A stretch of 64,000 nucleotides of DNA from Clitoria ternatea (lineage: Eukaryota; Streptophyta; Magnoliopsida; Fabales; Fabaceae), in NCBI GenBank assembly GCA_037962975.1, contig CM075672.1, positions 127,520,001 through 127,584,000 on the forward strand, read 5' to 3'. The position numbers and the translations under genes were made by a program. A model generated the notes under the pieces. That model searched no databases and was not told where the DNA came from. It worked only from the letters and a program-made list of their open reading frames with translations. Below, in pieces: positions 10,836 to 21,820 of this stretch. Position 1 is the first letter of the stretch. Each line of letters starts with the position of its first letter.

Positions 10836-10847
10836 GCTCTGATACCA
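10836..10847 (-). other. Primer binding site before the copia gag
   Basis: The minus strand reads TGGTATCAGAGC, three bases inside the LTR-like border at 10851 and 41 bp ahead of the gag ATG. The spacing is as in a working retrotransposon. Confidence 0.8.
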
Positions 10848-10850
10848 GGA

Positions 10851-11225
10851 TGGAGGTTGATGGAAGGGATGGAAGAAGATGAAAGAAATGCCACCAATGA
10901 CTTGGATAAGTCTCTACTCGCCACTCTAAGGATGGTCACCTAGTGATAAGAGCTTGAAAGGGGTTCTCTAACCTAAATGACAGAGTCTGCACTCAAATCT
11001 TACAAAATGTAAATTTCATTCAAAACTAATGGTTATGGAATACATGGAGAGGTAAGCCTTATGTGGAGTGGTGGCCAAGCTAGGCAACTTGGGCTTCCCA
11101 CTCTTCCTTAGGCCCAAAATCAACTAAACTAGGAAATGTGGCTAACTACAAGGCCCAAAATGATGTACAAGGTCCAAAACTATTTTAAGTACAACTGAAA
11201 TTATTTACAGACCATGTCCGCATCA
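10851..11225 (-). mobile_element. Short LTR (375 bp), left copy, apparently shared by two interiors
   Basis: In + orientation it runs TGGAGGTTGATGG to ACAGACCATGTCCGCATCA, so TG..CA. It matches 15830-16242 over its whole length apart from small deletions in this copy. On its left it has a primer site and a copia gag, as a 5' LTR should on the minus strand. On its right it has a polypurine tract, as a 3' LTR should. It therefore seems to serve both as 5' LTR of the left element and 3' LTR of the right interior. Confidence 0.65.
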
Positions 11226-12246
11226 TACTCCCCCTCTTAAAAAAAGATTTATCCTTAAATCCTGTAAAAGAAAAGAGAGTAATGAGTTCAAAAACTGAAA
11301 AGTAAAGGAAACTACAATGTATAAGAAACAAGGTAGGGTATTGACCACTATGATCAAACACTAACCTTTTTATTTTTGAAAGGATGATATAAGAAATATC
11401 AGAAAAGAACACAATCAAAAGTTTCCATAAGAATGCACATGTGAAACTATGGATACCTCTATGACAGTTAATCATGCTACTATCTAAATTCACTAAAATG
11501 AACATATGAGTAGATGTAGTTATATGATCATGTGAGATATAGTAAAATATTGACTTATCCTCTAAAATATGGATTCTCCTAAAGGGGTCATAGTGAGTAA
11601 TGGCATCTAAAGTTGGTACTAAAGTATGCATGTCATGCAATGTTGCCCAAAATTCTCTATATAACCCTTTATGAAAATAAATCATGTCAACATGATCATG
11701 GATAAGATGTGAAAAATACAATGAAATTGACATGTTAATTGATGGATGAAATGTTAATCCTATAAAATTTCTACTATGCAACATGATAACATATGAAATG
11801 ACTCTTAGAAAAGACAATTCAAAACAGTAAAGGCATATGCTAATTCTATAAGATCCTGTAATGATTGTATACATGCTGGAACTAATTCTAGGGTAACTAT
11901 GAACAATGATTGACCAAGTCTCTTTACTAGGGATAGGAGAAAATGGGTATGATTCTTCTATACTTCTAAGGTCTTCCTGAGGGTTAACACTGATGATGGG
12001 TATAGGCAAATTATCACTAATGCTAGACAAACTATCATTAATGATTGACATTGATAGACTATTATTGGACATAGGAGTAGGTAAATTATGATCAAAGTGA
12101 TTCTCTATTGAAACACTAAGGTTGCTTAAAGATAAGCTATTATTTTTTACCTTATGTTCTCTATTTTTATTTTCACCTTTGATGACTTTTTTCATTTTCT
12201 TATACCTATCATATTCTTTCCAATAAAGTTTCACTTTTTCCTCCAT
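11185..12246 (-). CDS. Unrecognised 353-aa open frame in a retroelement interior
   Basis: I do not recognise this protein. The N-terminus (MEEKVKLYWKEYDRYKKMKK) is Lys-rich and charged. Residues 35-100 are Ser/Asn/Ile-rich with repeated N-S-L-S and I-I-N-D-S-L-S-S-I-type strings. The rest is hydrophobic, rich in His and Tyr, and looks like translated non-coding DNA. The last codons (F-K-D-K-S-F-F-K-R-G-S) run through the polypurine tract into the LTR and loosely recall the F-E-D-E-I-L-L-R-G-G end of Ty3/gypsy pol. It may be an accidental open frame. Confidence 0.25.
   Translation of the reverse strand: MEEKVKLYWKEYDRYKKMKKVIKGENKNREHKVKNNSLSLSNLSVSIENHFDHNLPTPMSNNSLSMSIINDSLSSISDNLPIPIISVNPQEDLRSIEESYPFSPIPSKETWSIIVHSYPRISSSMYTIITGSYRISICLYCFELSFLRVISYVIMLHSRNFIGLTFHPSINMSISLYFSHLIHDHVDMIYFHKGLYREFWATLHDMHTLVPTLDAITHYDPFRRIHILEDKSIFYYISHDHITTSTHMFILVNLDSSMINCHRGIHSFTCAFLWKLLIVFFSDISYIILSKIKRLVFDHSGQYPTLFLIHCSFLYFSVFELITLFSFTGFKDKSFFKRGSMMRTWSVNNFSCT
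11226..11246 (-). other. Polypurine tract beside the short LTR
   Basis: The minus strand reads a T-run, then AAGAGGGGGAGTA, immediately before the LTR start TGATGCGG. Confidence 0.65.
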
Positions 12247-12397
12247 AGCTCTATTATGTTTGTGCCTTAATTTCTCTATTTCTTTTTCATTGCTACATAA
12301 ACCAATTCCTAAATTTCCAATGGTATCACATTCTAAAATATGATCCCAAAGTGCTTTTAATTTCCTATGGATTTCCTCAAGAACTTTTTTTATCTTT

Positions 12398-12661
12398 TTA
12401 TTTTTTTTCTATGAAAGAATCATACTTAGACTCATAAGAATCTATTTTAGAATGAAGGACACCTAGTTGTTCAATTAAGACATCAAATTTATTAGGTGTT
12501 CTATCTTTTCTTTTTTCCCTTTTGTGATGTTTCCTTAACCTAGGTTCATCCTTATTTTCTAGATTATCTAACCTAGATTTGATTTTATCTAAATTTTCCA
12601 TGATTAACCTAAGCAAGGACATGTTATCTCTATTCACAAAAATAGACAAGAAAACAGTCAA
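12398..12661 (-). CDS. Unrecognised 87-aa Lys/Glu-rich open frame
   Basis: The frame is strongly charged. Residues 20-60 (M-E-N-L-D-K-I-K-S-R-L-D-N-L-E-N-K, then K-H-H-K-R-E-K-R-K-D-R) look like a short coiled coil followed by a basic stretch, as in some retroelement Gag proteins. It lies just upstream of the 353-aa frame on the same strand, separated by stops and an A/T run at 12380-12410. A decayed gag of an unknown family is possible but not shown. Confidence 0.25.
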   Translation of the reverse strand: MTVFLSIFVNRDNMSLLRLIMENLDKIKSRLDNLENKDEPRLRKHHKREKRKDRTPNKFDVLIEQLGVLHSKIDSYESKYDSFIEKK

Positions 12662-12859
12662 GAGATACTAGTCGAGAATGTATGCAAGACCAAAAACAAA
12701 AAATCAAACAACAATCCTAAGAATCAAATTCTAGGTTTTCTACCTAAGGACTACAACACCTAAGATGTTTGTACTAGGTAGAATCCTAGGTTGTCTTACT
12801 ATGATTAATTATAAGAATTAAGGTTGTAACAAGACAAGTAACAAACCCTAGAAAAGCTA

Positions 12860-13170
12860 ACCAAATTTGGTTTGAAAAGTTAGGCTAACAACTTAGGTTT
12901 AACAACCCTAACAACCCCTAACTAAATTTGTTATTTGGTTATTATTGTTGTAACTATCCTAACTTGCTATAACAACCCTAACTACTTAAGACTAATTTGG
13001 TTATGAGATGGTTACAAATAACTAGGAGTTTGTTCTAACTATACTTAACTAACAACAAACTTAGTTATAACAACTAACCACCTAACAACTTCTAGTTAAG
13101 ACCACTAACAACCTAACCACTTTTAGTTACAACTACTTAACTAATTAAACTAACTAACAACAATTAGTTA
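12860..13170. repeat. Low-complexity AACTAACAAC / AACCCTAAC stretch
   Basis: The + strand is made of irregular repeats of AACAACCCTAAC, AACTAACAAC and TAGTTA. There is no open frame. It resembles degenerate satellite-like filler rather than telomere repeat, because the CCCTAAC units are not in register. Confidence 0.6.
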
Positions 13171-14030
13171 AAGCAAACAAATGCACATGAACTAAAAGCT
13201 AACAGAAATGGAAAGGAAAATAATAAGTTCAAATCCAATGTCCAAATGTCCAAGTGTCCCAAAAAGGACAAAATTTACTACTACAAGCCCTAAAAATTTA
13301 AAAACTTCCTAATATTTGCAAAGAGTACAATGCTTTTACTTCCTTTACAAATCTTCAAGCGTCTTCAAGCTTGTACTTCAAGTCCTTTCTCCACCAACTT
13401 TGCTACACAATGAACAAACTTAAAGAATTGTTAGCAAAAATTAAATCCAAAATCTAACCACTCCTCTCACAATTATGTTTCACTCAACTTCTCCTTTAGG
13501 TCTTCAATTGTTTTCACCTCCTTCAATTTTCACTCTTATCTACTATTTCCCAAAGAATGCTACCCTTTGAGATGGGGGAAGAGAAAAAACCAAGGGAATT
13601 TCAAAGGAAATGGAAACTCAAAGACAAAACTAGAAGAGAAGAAGACAAGCAAGAAAAAGTTTAATTTGAAAGAATTGGTTACTCAGAAGGATTTTAAAAC
13701 TTGACAAGAATTAACCTAAAAAAAATCAACAAATGTTTAAATGAATGATGATGGCTCTCTATACTAAGAATTAATTCCAAGACATACCATAGAAGAGAAA
13801 AAAATTAACAAAACTAGACAAAACTAAAAATTAAATGCAACAAGAAAATGTCAGCACAACAATACCTAGAATTTCTAGAAAAAGAAAAAAAGAAAATCTG
13901 ATTTTTTTTTAACAGACCCAAACTTTTTTTTTTGAACTGGGCTTCTTCTTTTTTTTGAACCTTTACTATTCAGCCTTTTTTTATATGGGCTCAAACTTCT
14001 TTTTTTTTTGTATCACTTTGCAATTCAATG
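13171..14030. other. AT-rich interior with homopolymer runs, no gene seen
   Basis: Part of the interior between the short LTRs. T-runs of 8-10 bases sit at 13900-14010. The short + strand open frame over the T-runs has no domain and is not called. Confidence 0.5.
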
Positions 14031-15260
14031 GAATGGTGGCACAAGAAACAGATTGGCCAAACTTTCACCGCACTTATCAATCTTCAAGACGGAGAGGCTT
14101 AATATTTTCAATTTGTGCAAGAATTGTAATTGCTAATACTGATAAAATTGATAACAAATTCGAATTGCACAGGTAAATTGACCAATATTTCCGAATTCAA
14201 CCAATTATGTCAACAATTGGACAATTGATATTGACTGAAACAAAATTGAATGAGTCGAGGGACAGAGAAAGACCAAATTCAATTTTCACCAAATAAGACT
14301 AAGCAAGCACATACAGTGACAAGGTAATTGACCAAATTTGACGTTGGCACTCAATTGCAATTCTTAAGAATGAATGACCAAAAATTTGTGCACGTACAGC
14401 AAACACAATTGACCAAAATTTGCAATTTAATGCACAGATATTAACAAACAGTAACGGAATGAGTAACAAATTTGCCAACAAAAATTTTGTATGAACAGGC
14501 CCAGATTAATTCAATTGACCAAGAAATATTACGAATTCAACAGATACTGTGCTTGGAAATTATTACGTCTTTGCCAAAGATCAAACAAAATTCACCAAGA
14601 TTAACTGTCAATTTGGAAGAAATTGCTACTACAGCCAAAGAATTGATTGACCAATTAAAAATTTTGATTGGAGCACAAGATTATGCACTACACGACTATT
14701 TGCTAGACAGATTGAACAAACCTGCATGAATTAATTGACCATCAACAATTTCAATTGACCAAGATTGACCATTGTTCATTGATCAAGACCGAATAGAATC
14801 AAATTCCAAATTTAACATGTGCAGCTATTTGACTAGGAAGTTGATCATAAATCTCAATTGCACAATGACGTGAATCAAACGTCAAGACTGAAATAGAATG
14901 AACCAGAAATTTGGCACATTTACGCATGAATCCAATGAAAAAAATTACGAATACAGCCAATGGACCAAGAATTTTCAATTGACCAATGCATGAATTCAAA
15001 GGAAAGAATTGACAAATGACCAAAATGTAACGTGCACAGTGATGAAGGAAAAGAAATTATGCACGTACCGTTCGTCAGATTTCAAGATTAGAATTTGAAA
15101 CTGAAAATTACCCACGACATGAATTGCTCTTGCAGGAACTGAATTTGCCAATTGAAGTTGCTCAAGTGATAAGGCTTCCGCGTAATACAAGTACGGAAGG
15201 CACAATTCAATTCAAAGAATATTATGTAATGAAAGAATAACGAGAAATTGACAAAATAAA
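14030..15260. repeat. Dispersed AATTGACCA motif region
   Basis: The motif ATTGACCA(A) or a close variant occurs at least ten times, for example near 14177, 14325, 14408, 14500, 14645, 14733, 14752, 14763 and 14975. It is embedded in A/T-rich DNA with recurring AAATTTG and CAATT. An 85-aa open frame at 14472-14729 lies in it (rich in Ile, Leu and Gln, helical) but I cannot identify it. The core TTGAC is the plant WRKY W-box, which may be coincidental. Confidence 0.6.
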
Positions 15261-15829
15261 ATTTTCAAGATGGTGGAAAATTGTAATATTCCTCTGTGCT
15301 GACAAAAACAAAAATTAAATCCTAATCAAAAATTTTCTAAAGAATGGAAATCTAAACAATTCTAATTTTGAGCTAACACACATCACCTTAAAATGAGGCA
15401 ATGAAACAATGGAATTGGAGCTTTCAATACCAATTAAAAGGATGATCTTTAATGGTATGGAATTAGCACAACCTACAAGCAAATTTTAGAAATTGCCTAG
15501 AACAAAGATGAAGCTCCAATGTGTACCAAATACCCTAGTTTTGGCTCTAGATTCATGTATTTAACAAGGCTAAAGCTGAATTTTTTTTATTAATGGTGCA
15601 AGACTAAGAAACTAGAGAAGATGACAAATCAATTTCTAAAACTTTAAGAACTCAAACAATATGCACAAAATGAAAAGAAACTCAAAAGAAGAAAGATGGC
15701 ACCTTAGACTTTTGATACCACTTGATATAGGATGGGGGAGGATCTAGCTATCTTTCTTCAAGTTGGTAGGGAAAAGGTTACCCTAAACCTAACAAAAATG
15801 GTCGGAAGCTTCGAAACATGGAAGACGGA
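15261..15829. other. Interior next to the right short LTR, with a weak primer-like site
   Basis: No gene is seen. The minus strand at 15709-15720 reads TGGTATCAAAAG, resembling a tRNA-Met-type primer site but with the last bases changed. It is 110 bp from the LTR-like border at 15830, too far for a normal primer site unless the LTR extends to about 15723. Confidence 0.35.
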
Positions 15830-16242
15830 TGGAGGTTGATGGAAGGGATGGAAGAAGATGAAGGAGACGCCACCAATGACTTGGATAAGTCTCTACTCGC
15901 CACTCTTGGGATGGTCACCTAGTGATAAGAGCTTGAAAGGGGTTAGACTTTCTCTAACCTAATGGAGAGAGTTTGCACTCAAATCTCACAAAATGTAAAT
16001 TTCATTCAAAACTAATGGTTATGGAATACATGGAGAGGTTAGCCTTATATAGGCAAGGTAGAGTGGTGGCCAAGCTAGGCAACTTGGGCTTCCCACTCTT
16101 CCTTAGGCCCAAAATCAACTAAACTAGGAAATGTGGCCAACTACAAGGCTCAAAATGATGTACAATGTCCAAAAGTGGCCCAACAATAAACCTAAACTAT
16201 TTTAAGTACAACTGAAATTATTTACAGACCATGCCCGCATCA
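15830..16242 (-). mobile_element. Short LTR (413 bp), right copy
   Basis: It matches the 10851-11225 repeat, from TGGAGGTTGATGG to ACAGACCATGCCCGCATCA, and keeps two segments the left copy lacks (near 16047 and 16183). There is no clear target-site duplication: the left copy is preceded by CAGGA and this one is followed by ATTTG. Immediately right begins the L3 LTR, which it seems to have cut. Confidence 0.65.
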
Positions 16243-19234
16243 ATTTGGACTCTAAATTATTCAACACATAAATGGCAGTTTGTGTACATTTTAGCCTAAC
16301 CAAACATGCCAATTCACAACATAAGCCTATTTGGCCACAACCACACATACATACAAGTCATATACAAGCATTATGAGTTATACTACATGAAGTATAACTC
16401 ATTGATTAGGAATATGGCCTATCCACTTCCCAATATCCATGCATCTCAACACTATAAATATATATAACCATACAACATGCATCATCAAGGGTCATAATCC
16501 TTAAACATCATTATTCTTCACATAGTGATACAAAATGATCACAAGCTCAATTCAAATAATCCTAGTGTATCAATTACCAATCTAGGATATCAAGTCATCA
16601 ATTATCTAATTATCATCATGCCCATAAGGCATTAAACTATAACATGGCTATACAAAATAATTCCATATACAATCATTTCAAAAAGGAATATACAAAAGTT
16701 GTTTATCTAAAACATGCTGGCCAAGGCATCTAGTCTAACTCTTCCTTCACACCATACCTCAACTCATTGAAGAGCTCTACTTCATGGTCATGCCCTACAA
16801 CATAATAGCTACAAAGTAGACAACATGGAGATTGAGCATACTTTCTCAATGATGAACAATCAAACAAATTATGGTAATATAAATATATGAATGCAATTCA
16901 ATATATCTCCTATCAAAGGAGTTCAATCCAACAATAATGTCACATATCTTATCAACTTCCATTGAACGTATGTATATTCATATATAACAAACTCATTATC
17001 AAGAATATTACCAATTAGAACCATGTCACCAAATGACAATATTACCACACCCATTGCCACAATCCATAAGCAACATCAAGAGGTTACACCAACAATAATA
17101 CATAATTAGTTAGTAACCAAATATGGATTTTATTCCTCAATTAACACTCTCAATAGGGTGTCGTCTCTCTTGATCTTTTCCTACTCAAATTCCATGTTCC
17201 TATGGCTAATGTATATGTCATACCACGAAATGCATATGCAATGGATCTGGTTTAAAACATTTACTCATAACTCATGTGCACATGAATCATCAAATAATTG
17301 CAACCACGCATAATTGCTTAAGCATTTGTCCCCTATAAGGGCATTTTTCACAAGATCCCGCTAGAAATCTATTGTTCAATATATCAAGTGATCGTAACCA
17401 CATATAATCATTCGAATATTTGTTTCCCCCATACAAGGGTCCTTTTTCATAAGATCCCACAAGACCTTTATCATTTTGATATATCAAGTGATCGCAACCA
17501 CATATAGTCATTCAAATACTAGTCCTCTATGCAAGGGTCCTTTTTCACAAGATCTCACAAGACCTCTATCGTTTCAATATATATCAAGTGATCGCAACCA
17601 CATATAAAATGTTATCTCATGAATACTATGAATGCAATAATGCACATGCTAGCCTTAGCTTCAGAAAAATTCCTCACCCTCTCACTTAGAGGTATATTTT
17701 ACACTCAGTATTACAATTATAGGCACACAACCAATTATTATGCTCTCCAAGGCATACCATTCATATTTTTCACAATATGTTAGCCAAGGATTCACTTCAA
17801 CATCAATCTACACGTGGAATTTAAAGAGCATGTCAACAAATATACTCCAAGTTTATATTCTCATCAAATATGCCAATCCAACATCCTACCATCAACATGA
17901 ATCAATCTTAATTAATATCACACAAAAGCATACAAATATGCACCAATATATACATTATCAATACACAATTGATCATGCATTTAGAAAATATACTCCTCTC
18001 TTACCTCAAGAGAAGTATTCCTTCGGGTTAGATAGCCCTACCTTACTAGAGTTATCAAACCCTATATTAAATAATTATACGACCACATCAATTACTCATT
18101 CAAACATCATTTTCAATTCTTGCATACGAATAAATGTATACACATGATTCTCATCATGTTGTACATATTTATAGGTTTTATTTCCTTATTTCATTAGGTT
18201 TCAGGAATTCCTTCCATTTAACTAAAATCCATTACATTTAAAGGGTAATAGAACCACAACTAAGTTACTCACACACATTAAACTTATTACCCAACATCCT
18301 TAATGGGTTTTCAATATCTTAAACACCCTATATTAACCCTATGGCAATTAAATTTTCAAATTTCACAAGTCTTGCCAAAAGCCTCAAATCTTTAGGTTAG
18401 GGTTTCACCAAAAACCCCACAACCATCATAAATGTATATTAATTTCCATCACATATCATTTCCACACACCATCACCAACCCTTATAAATATGGCATTCAA
18501 GACACTTTACCTTAGGGTTTGTAATTTAATGGCTCTCACAACAACCCATAAGCATTTAAACACTCCCCCAACAATAATAACCTATTACTTAGGGCACAAG
18601 CTTAATAAAATGGTGAGGAACTTACCTCAAACCAATAAAAAAATGAGCTTCTAAGAGAGGGAGAGAGTGATAAAAATTAAGTGAAGAGGAAGGAGATCTT
18701 CAAGCCACCATCATTTCTTTCTTGATCAATGGTGAAAACAAAAATGAGGAGGGGAAGATGGGCTCACCACTTGCTAGGTTTTAGAGAGTGGAAGAAGATG
18801 AAGGGAAATGTGAAAGGAGAAGAAGAGTGGGTTTGCTCTTGGGAAGGGAAAATGCAACGCGAAATGAGAAGGGAGAGTGGTGATTTTTGTTTTAATCTTT
18901 TGCCCTTCATTAAACTTCTCCATTTCATAACAAACAAGATCTCTATTCGATCTCAATACCTAATCCAAAAATTATTCCAAAGATATATTCGGATTCACAA
19001 TAATATTCTTAATGGCCCTGACCATTAGTACCTTAATCGGAGATACTTGATCCGACACCCATATTTTTAATCAAGTATTAATTTCAGCACATTAACCTTC
19101 AATAAATTTTGAACAATCATAATAAATCCCAATTTAATCATTTCTAAATTTTTGGGAAATTAATTAACTTATACATAATTTATTACTATTTAATCCACTC
19201 AATTAAGTATTTATATAAAATTTGGGATGTTACA
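16243..19234 (-). mobile_element. L3: truncated LTR, element C family, minus strand
   Basis: Read on the minus strand it starts at 19234 with TGTAACATCCCAAATTTT, as L1 and L2 do. It keeps the donor-like site TTGAG/GTAAGTTCC at 18626/18625, the 100-bp tandem repeats, and the acceptor-like GTTGTCTACTTTGTAG ending at 16809. After that it follows L2 (the G-C-A-T-G-A-C-C-A-T-G block and beyond) and stops at 16243 against the short LTR. The last roughly 1 kb, including the palindromes, is missing. The 135-aa + strand frame at 17740-18147 is antisense to it and is not a gene. Confidence 0.75.
17295..17610 (-). repeat. 100-bp tandem repeat in L3, about 3 copies
   Basis: The string GATCGCAACCACATATA or a variant recurs near 17391, 17491 and 17592 (and, more degenerate, near 17300), each followed by a CAAGGGTCC...AAGATCC block. 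The same array in the opposite orientation is at 43920-44310 in L2. Confidence 0.8.
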
Positions 19235-21003
19235 AATTGGTATCGCATGACTTGACAATGGTTCTTTCTTTGATATCATTTGTGGCAGCTTTTACCCATG
19301 TCAATTGTAGTATAATAAAGTGTCGTTCCACTGAGGGGTGGTTGTTTAATAAATATAATTCGACATGTTTTAATAGAAAAGATATATTAAGATGATGTGA
19401 AGATAAACAAACATGAAACTAAATAAGTGAACAATGTAAGATTTATGAAAACAACAATGATTTAAATTTAAACAAATATTAAAGACTATGATTGGATTTC
19501 ATCTATCTCACTCTTCAATAAGCCTTATATACTTATTTAAATGGTTTTTGAACTATTGCTTTTTATGCCACAATCAAAATCATTCATATCGATTCCTCGA
19601 CTACAAAATTCTTAAGAATATTCTCAAATCGTCGATCCTTCAATCACTTTGAAAACATCCCAGCATTAAGATCGATTGTTTCAGTGTTTGTTTTGTTAAT
19701 TATTATTCCTAATAATCACCGCAATGAGCATTCCATTTAGATCCATATTCAGAGATTATTTCCCATTAACCAAAGAAAACTAGAATTAAGAAACTATTGA
19801 TCAGATAGATCCATCATTAAGCATAAAATGAAAAGCCAAAAATAATAGGACAAAAGTACCAAATATATAAATATATAACAAGCGTACGTCGGAGCTCAAA
19901 TCGATTACATCCATTCCCAAGGAAATGTTTAGCTATACATGGTAGTCATTACAACTAAACAAGATGATGAAAAATAGAAAGATAAAGAAAAAGAAATCCT
20001 AAAACTTTAATAGAGGATGAGTGGTGAATAGGAAGATTATGTGATTTTGTTGCGTCTCTTTATCTTTTTTTTTAAAATTCCAAAATTTTCTCTTTATACT
20101 TGGTCAATTCGCTCAAGCGAATTTAAGCTCGCTTAAGCGAATGAGACTCCTTCAGCTTGAAGAAAGGTCCAGCATCCAAATTTTCCCTTGATAACATGCT
20201 TGAGCAAAGGGCTCGCTTAAGCGAGTCCATAAATATACTGATTCCCTTTTTTTCGTTCGCTTGAGCCATTTGATTGTGCGCTCAAGCGATTTCTTTTAAA
20301 TAGGCCTCTGGAAGAATTTCACTTGAGTGGATATATACTTGCTCAAGCGATTTCTTATCAATTTGATTCTGCCATAATTTCACTTAAGCCAATGTTGGTC
20401 GCTCAAGCAAATGCTCCTTGTTTTCGTCACTGGCTAAATTTTGCTTAGGCGGATAAGAAGTCGCTCAAGCGAAATCTTCACTTGATGCTTCATTTCTTTT
20501 CTGCCTCTGATTTGCTCAAGCGGTTTTCATGCTCGCTTAAGCGAGTTAATCAAATCTTGGTTTTTCTCAGCTTTAAATGGGGAATTTCTTTAGAAACTCT
20601 TCCATTTTATCTTCCTCATCCTTTTCATCTAAAATTACACAAGAACTTAGGATAAGGGATACATATTTACATTAATCACAACAAAATTATCTGGATTTCA
20701 ATTTCATTAATTAATACCAGATAAATAATCCAAACACATTGATATTCTATCAAAATCATGCCTAATTGGACAAGAAATATACATATTTTAGGCATTTATC
20801 AACTCTCCCTAACCTAGAACTTTGCTTGTCTTCAAGTAAAAGGTATCAAAATATAAAGGTGAATAAAGGGTTACCCAAAATCAAAAATGGTGCATAAGAA
20901 AATATGACAACTTGGTATATAACAAGTAATAGCTCATGGTGCCTTTAACATCCAATCAAATACATACCCAGGTCTGTAATTCACAGTGCAGTTGAAAGTA
21001 ACC
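19235..21003. other. Unclassified repeat between L3 and element C
   Basis: No gene is seen. It contains GTGTCGTTCCACTGAGG near 19319 and ACTCTCCCTAACCTAGAACT near 20806, strings of a type that look transposon-derived, but I cannot name the family. Its distinctive part is the palindrome cluster at 20107-20546. Confidence 0.45.
20107..20546. repeat. Palindrome cluster of the CTCGCTTAAGCGAG type
   Basis: About a dozen sites: TTCGCTCAAGCGAA, two perfect 14-mers CTCGCTTAAGCGAG (20212-20225 and 20532-20545), and variants such as GCGCTCAAGCGAT, TCGCTCAAGCAAA and TCGCTCAAGCGAAA. Several are paired with 15-25 bp between them. The host repeat is unrelated to the A/S/E LTRs that carry the same motif. 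Confidence 0.85.
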
Positions 21004-21219
21004 TGTAACATCCTCAAATTTATTTAAATGATTAATTGAGAGGAACAATTAGTAAATAATTACTTGTGAGTTATCAAATGTCCCAAAATTTAGAAATGAT
21101 TAAATTGGAAATTTTTATGATTATTCATAATTTATTATGGCTTATAAAACTAAAAATAATACCCAATTTAAAATATAAGTATCAGACCAAGTAGCTCTAA
21201 TTGAGGTACTGTTGGTCAG
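21004..21219 (+). mobile_element. Element C 5' LTR, segment 1
   Basis: It starts TGTAACATCCTCAAATTT, matching the 3' LTR start at 57386 (TGTAACATCTCAAAATTT), and runs to GTTGGTCAG where L1 is inserted. The flank on the left is TAACC. Confidence 0.88.
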
Positions 21220-21820
21220 TGTAACATCCCAAATTTAATATAAATGATTAATTTAGAGAAATAAATATTAAATAATTACATATGGGTTAGTAGTGTCCCA
21301 AAAATATTAGAAATAATTAAATTGGGATATATGAGGATTACTCATAATCCATTGTGACTTAATGAGTTGAATCTATGCCCGATTGAAATATGGGTGTCAG
21401 ATTAAGTATCTCCGATTGAGGTATTGTTGGTCAGGGCTGTTAAGAATATCATTGTGAACTGAATCTATATTTGGAATAATTTTTGGATAAAGTATTGAGC
21501 CCGAACGAAGATCCTGTTTGTCATAAAATGATAGAGTTTAATGAAAGGATTAAAATTAAACATAAAAACCCTTTCTCCCTTCTTCACTTTCACGATGCTT
21601 TTTTACTCTCCCAAAGGCAATCACTCTCTTCTCTATTTCTCATTTCCTCTTCATTTTCCTTCTCTAAAAGCCCTAAGTGATGATGTACATCTTCTCCATT
21701 TTTGTTTTCCCATTGACAAAGAGGAGAAGCTTGAAGCTTAAAGCCCTTTCCTCTTTCTCCCTCTTTAATTTTGTCACCCTCATCCACTCTCTTGGAAGAT
21801 CACTCTTTTTTTGGCTTGAG

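Noticed and set aside
12860..13170. Telomere-like CCCTAAC strings.
   Set aside because: They are irregular, out of register and mixed with AACTAACAAC, so they are not an interstitial telomere array.
17740..18147. 135-aa + strand open frame.
   Set aside because: It is antisense to LTR L3 and a similar antisense frame occurs in the homologous L2 segment (43334-43651).
20107..20546. CRISPR-like array of palindromic repeats.
   Set aside because: Plant nuclear context, irregular spacing, degenerate repeats and no cas genes.
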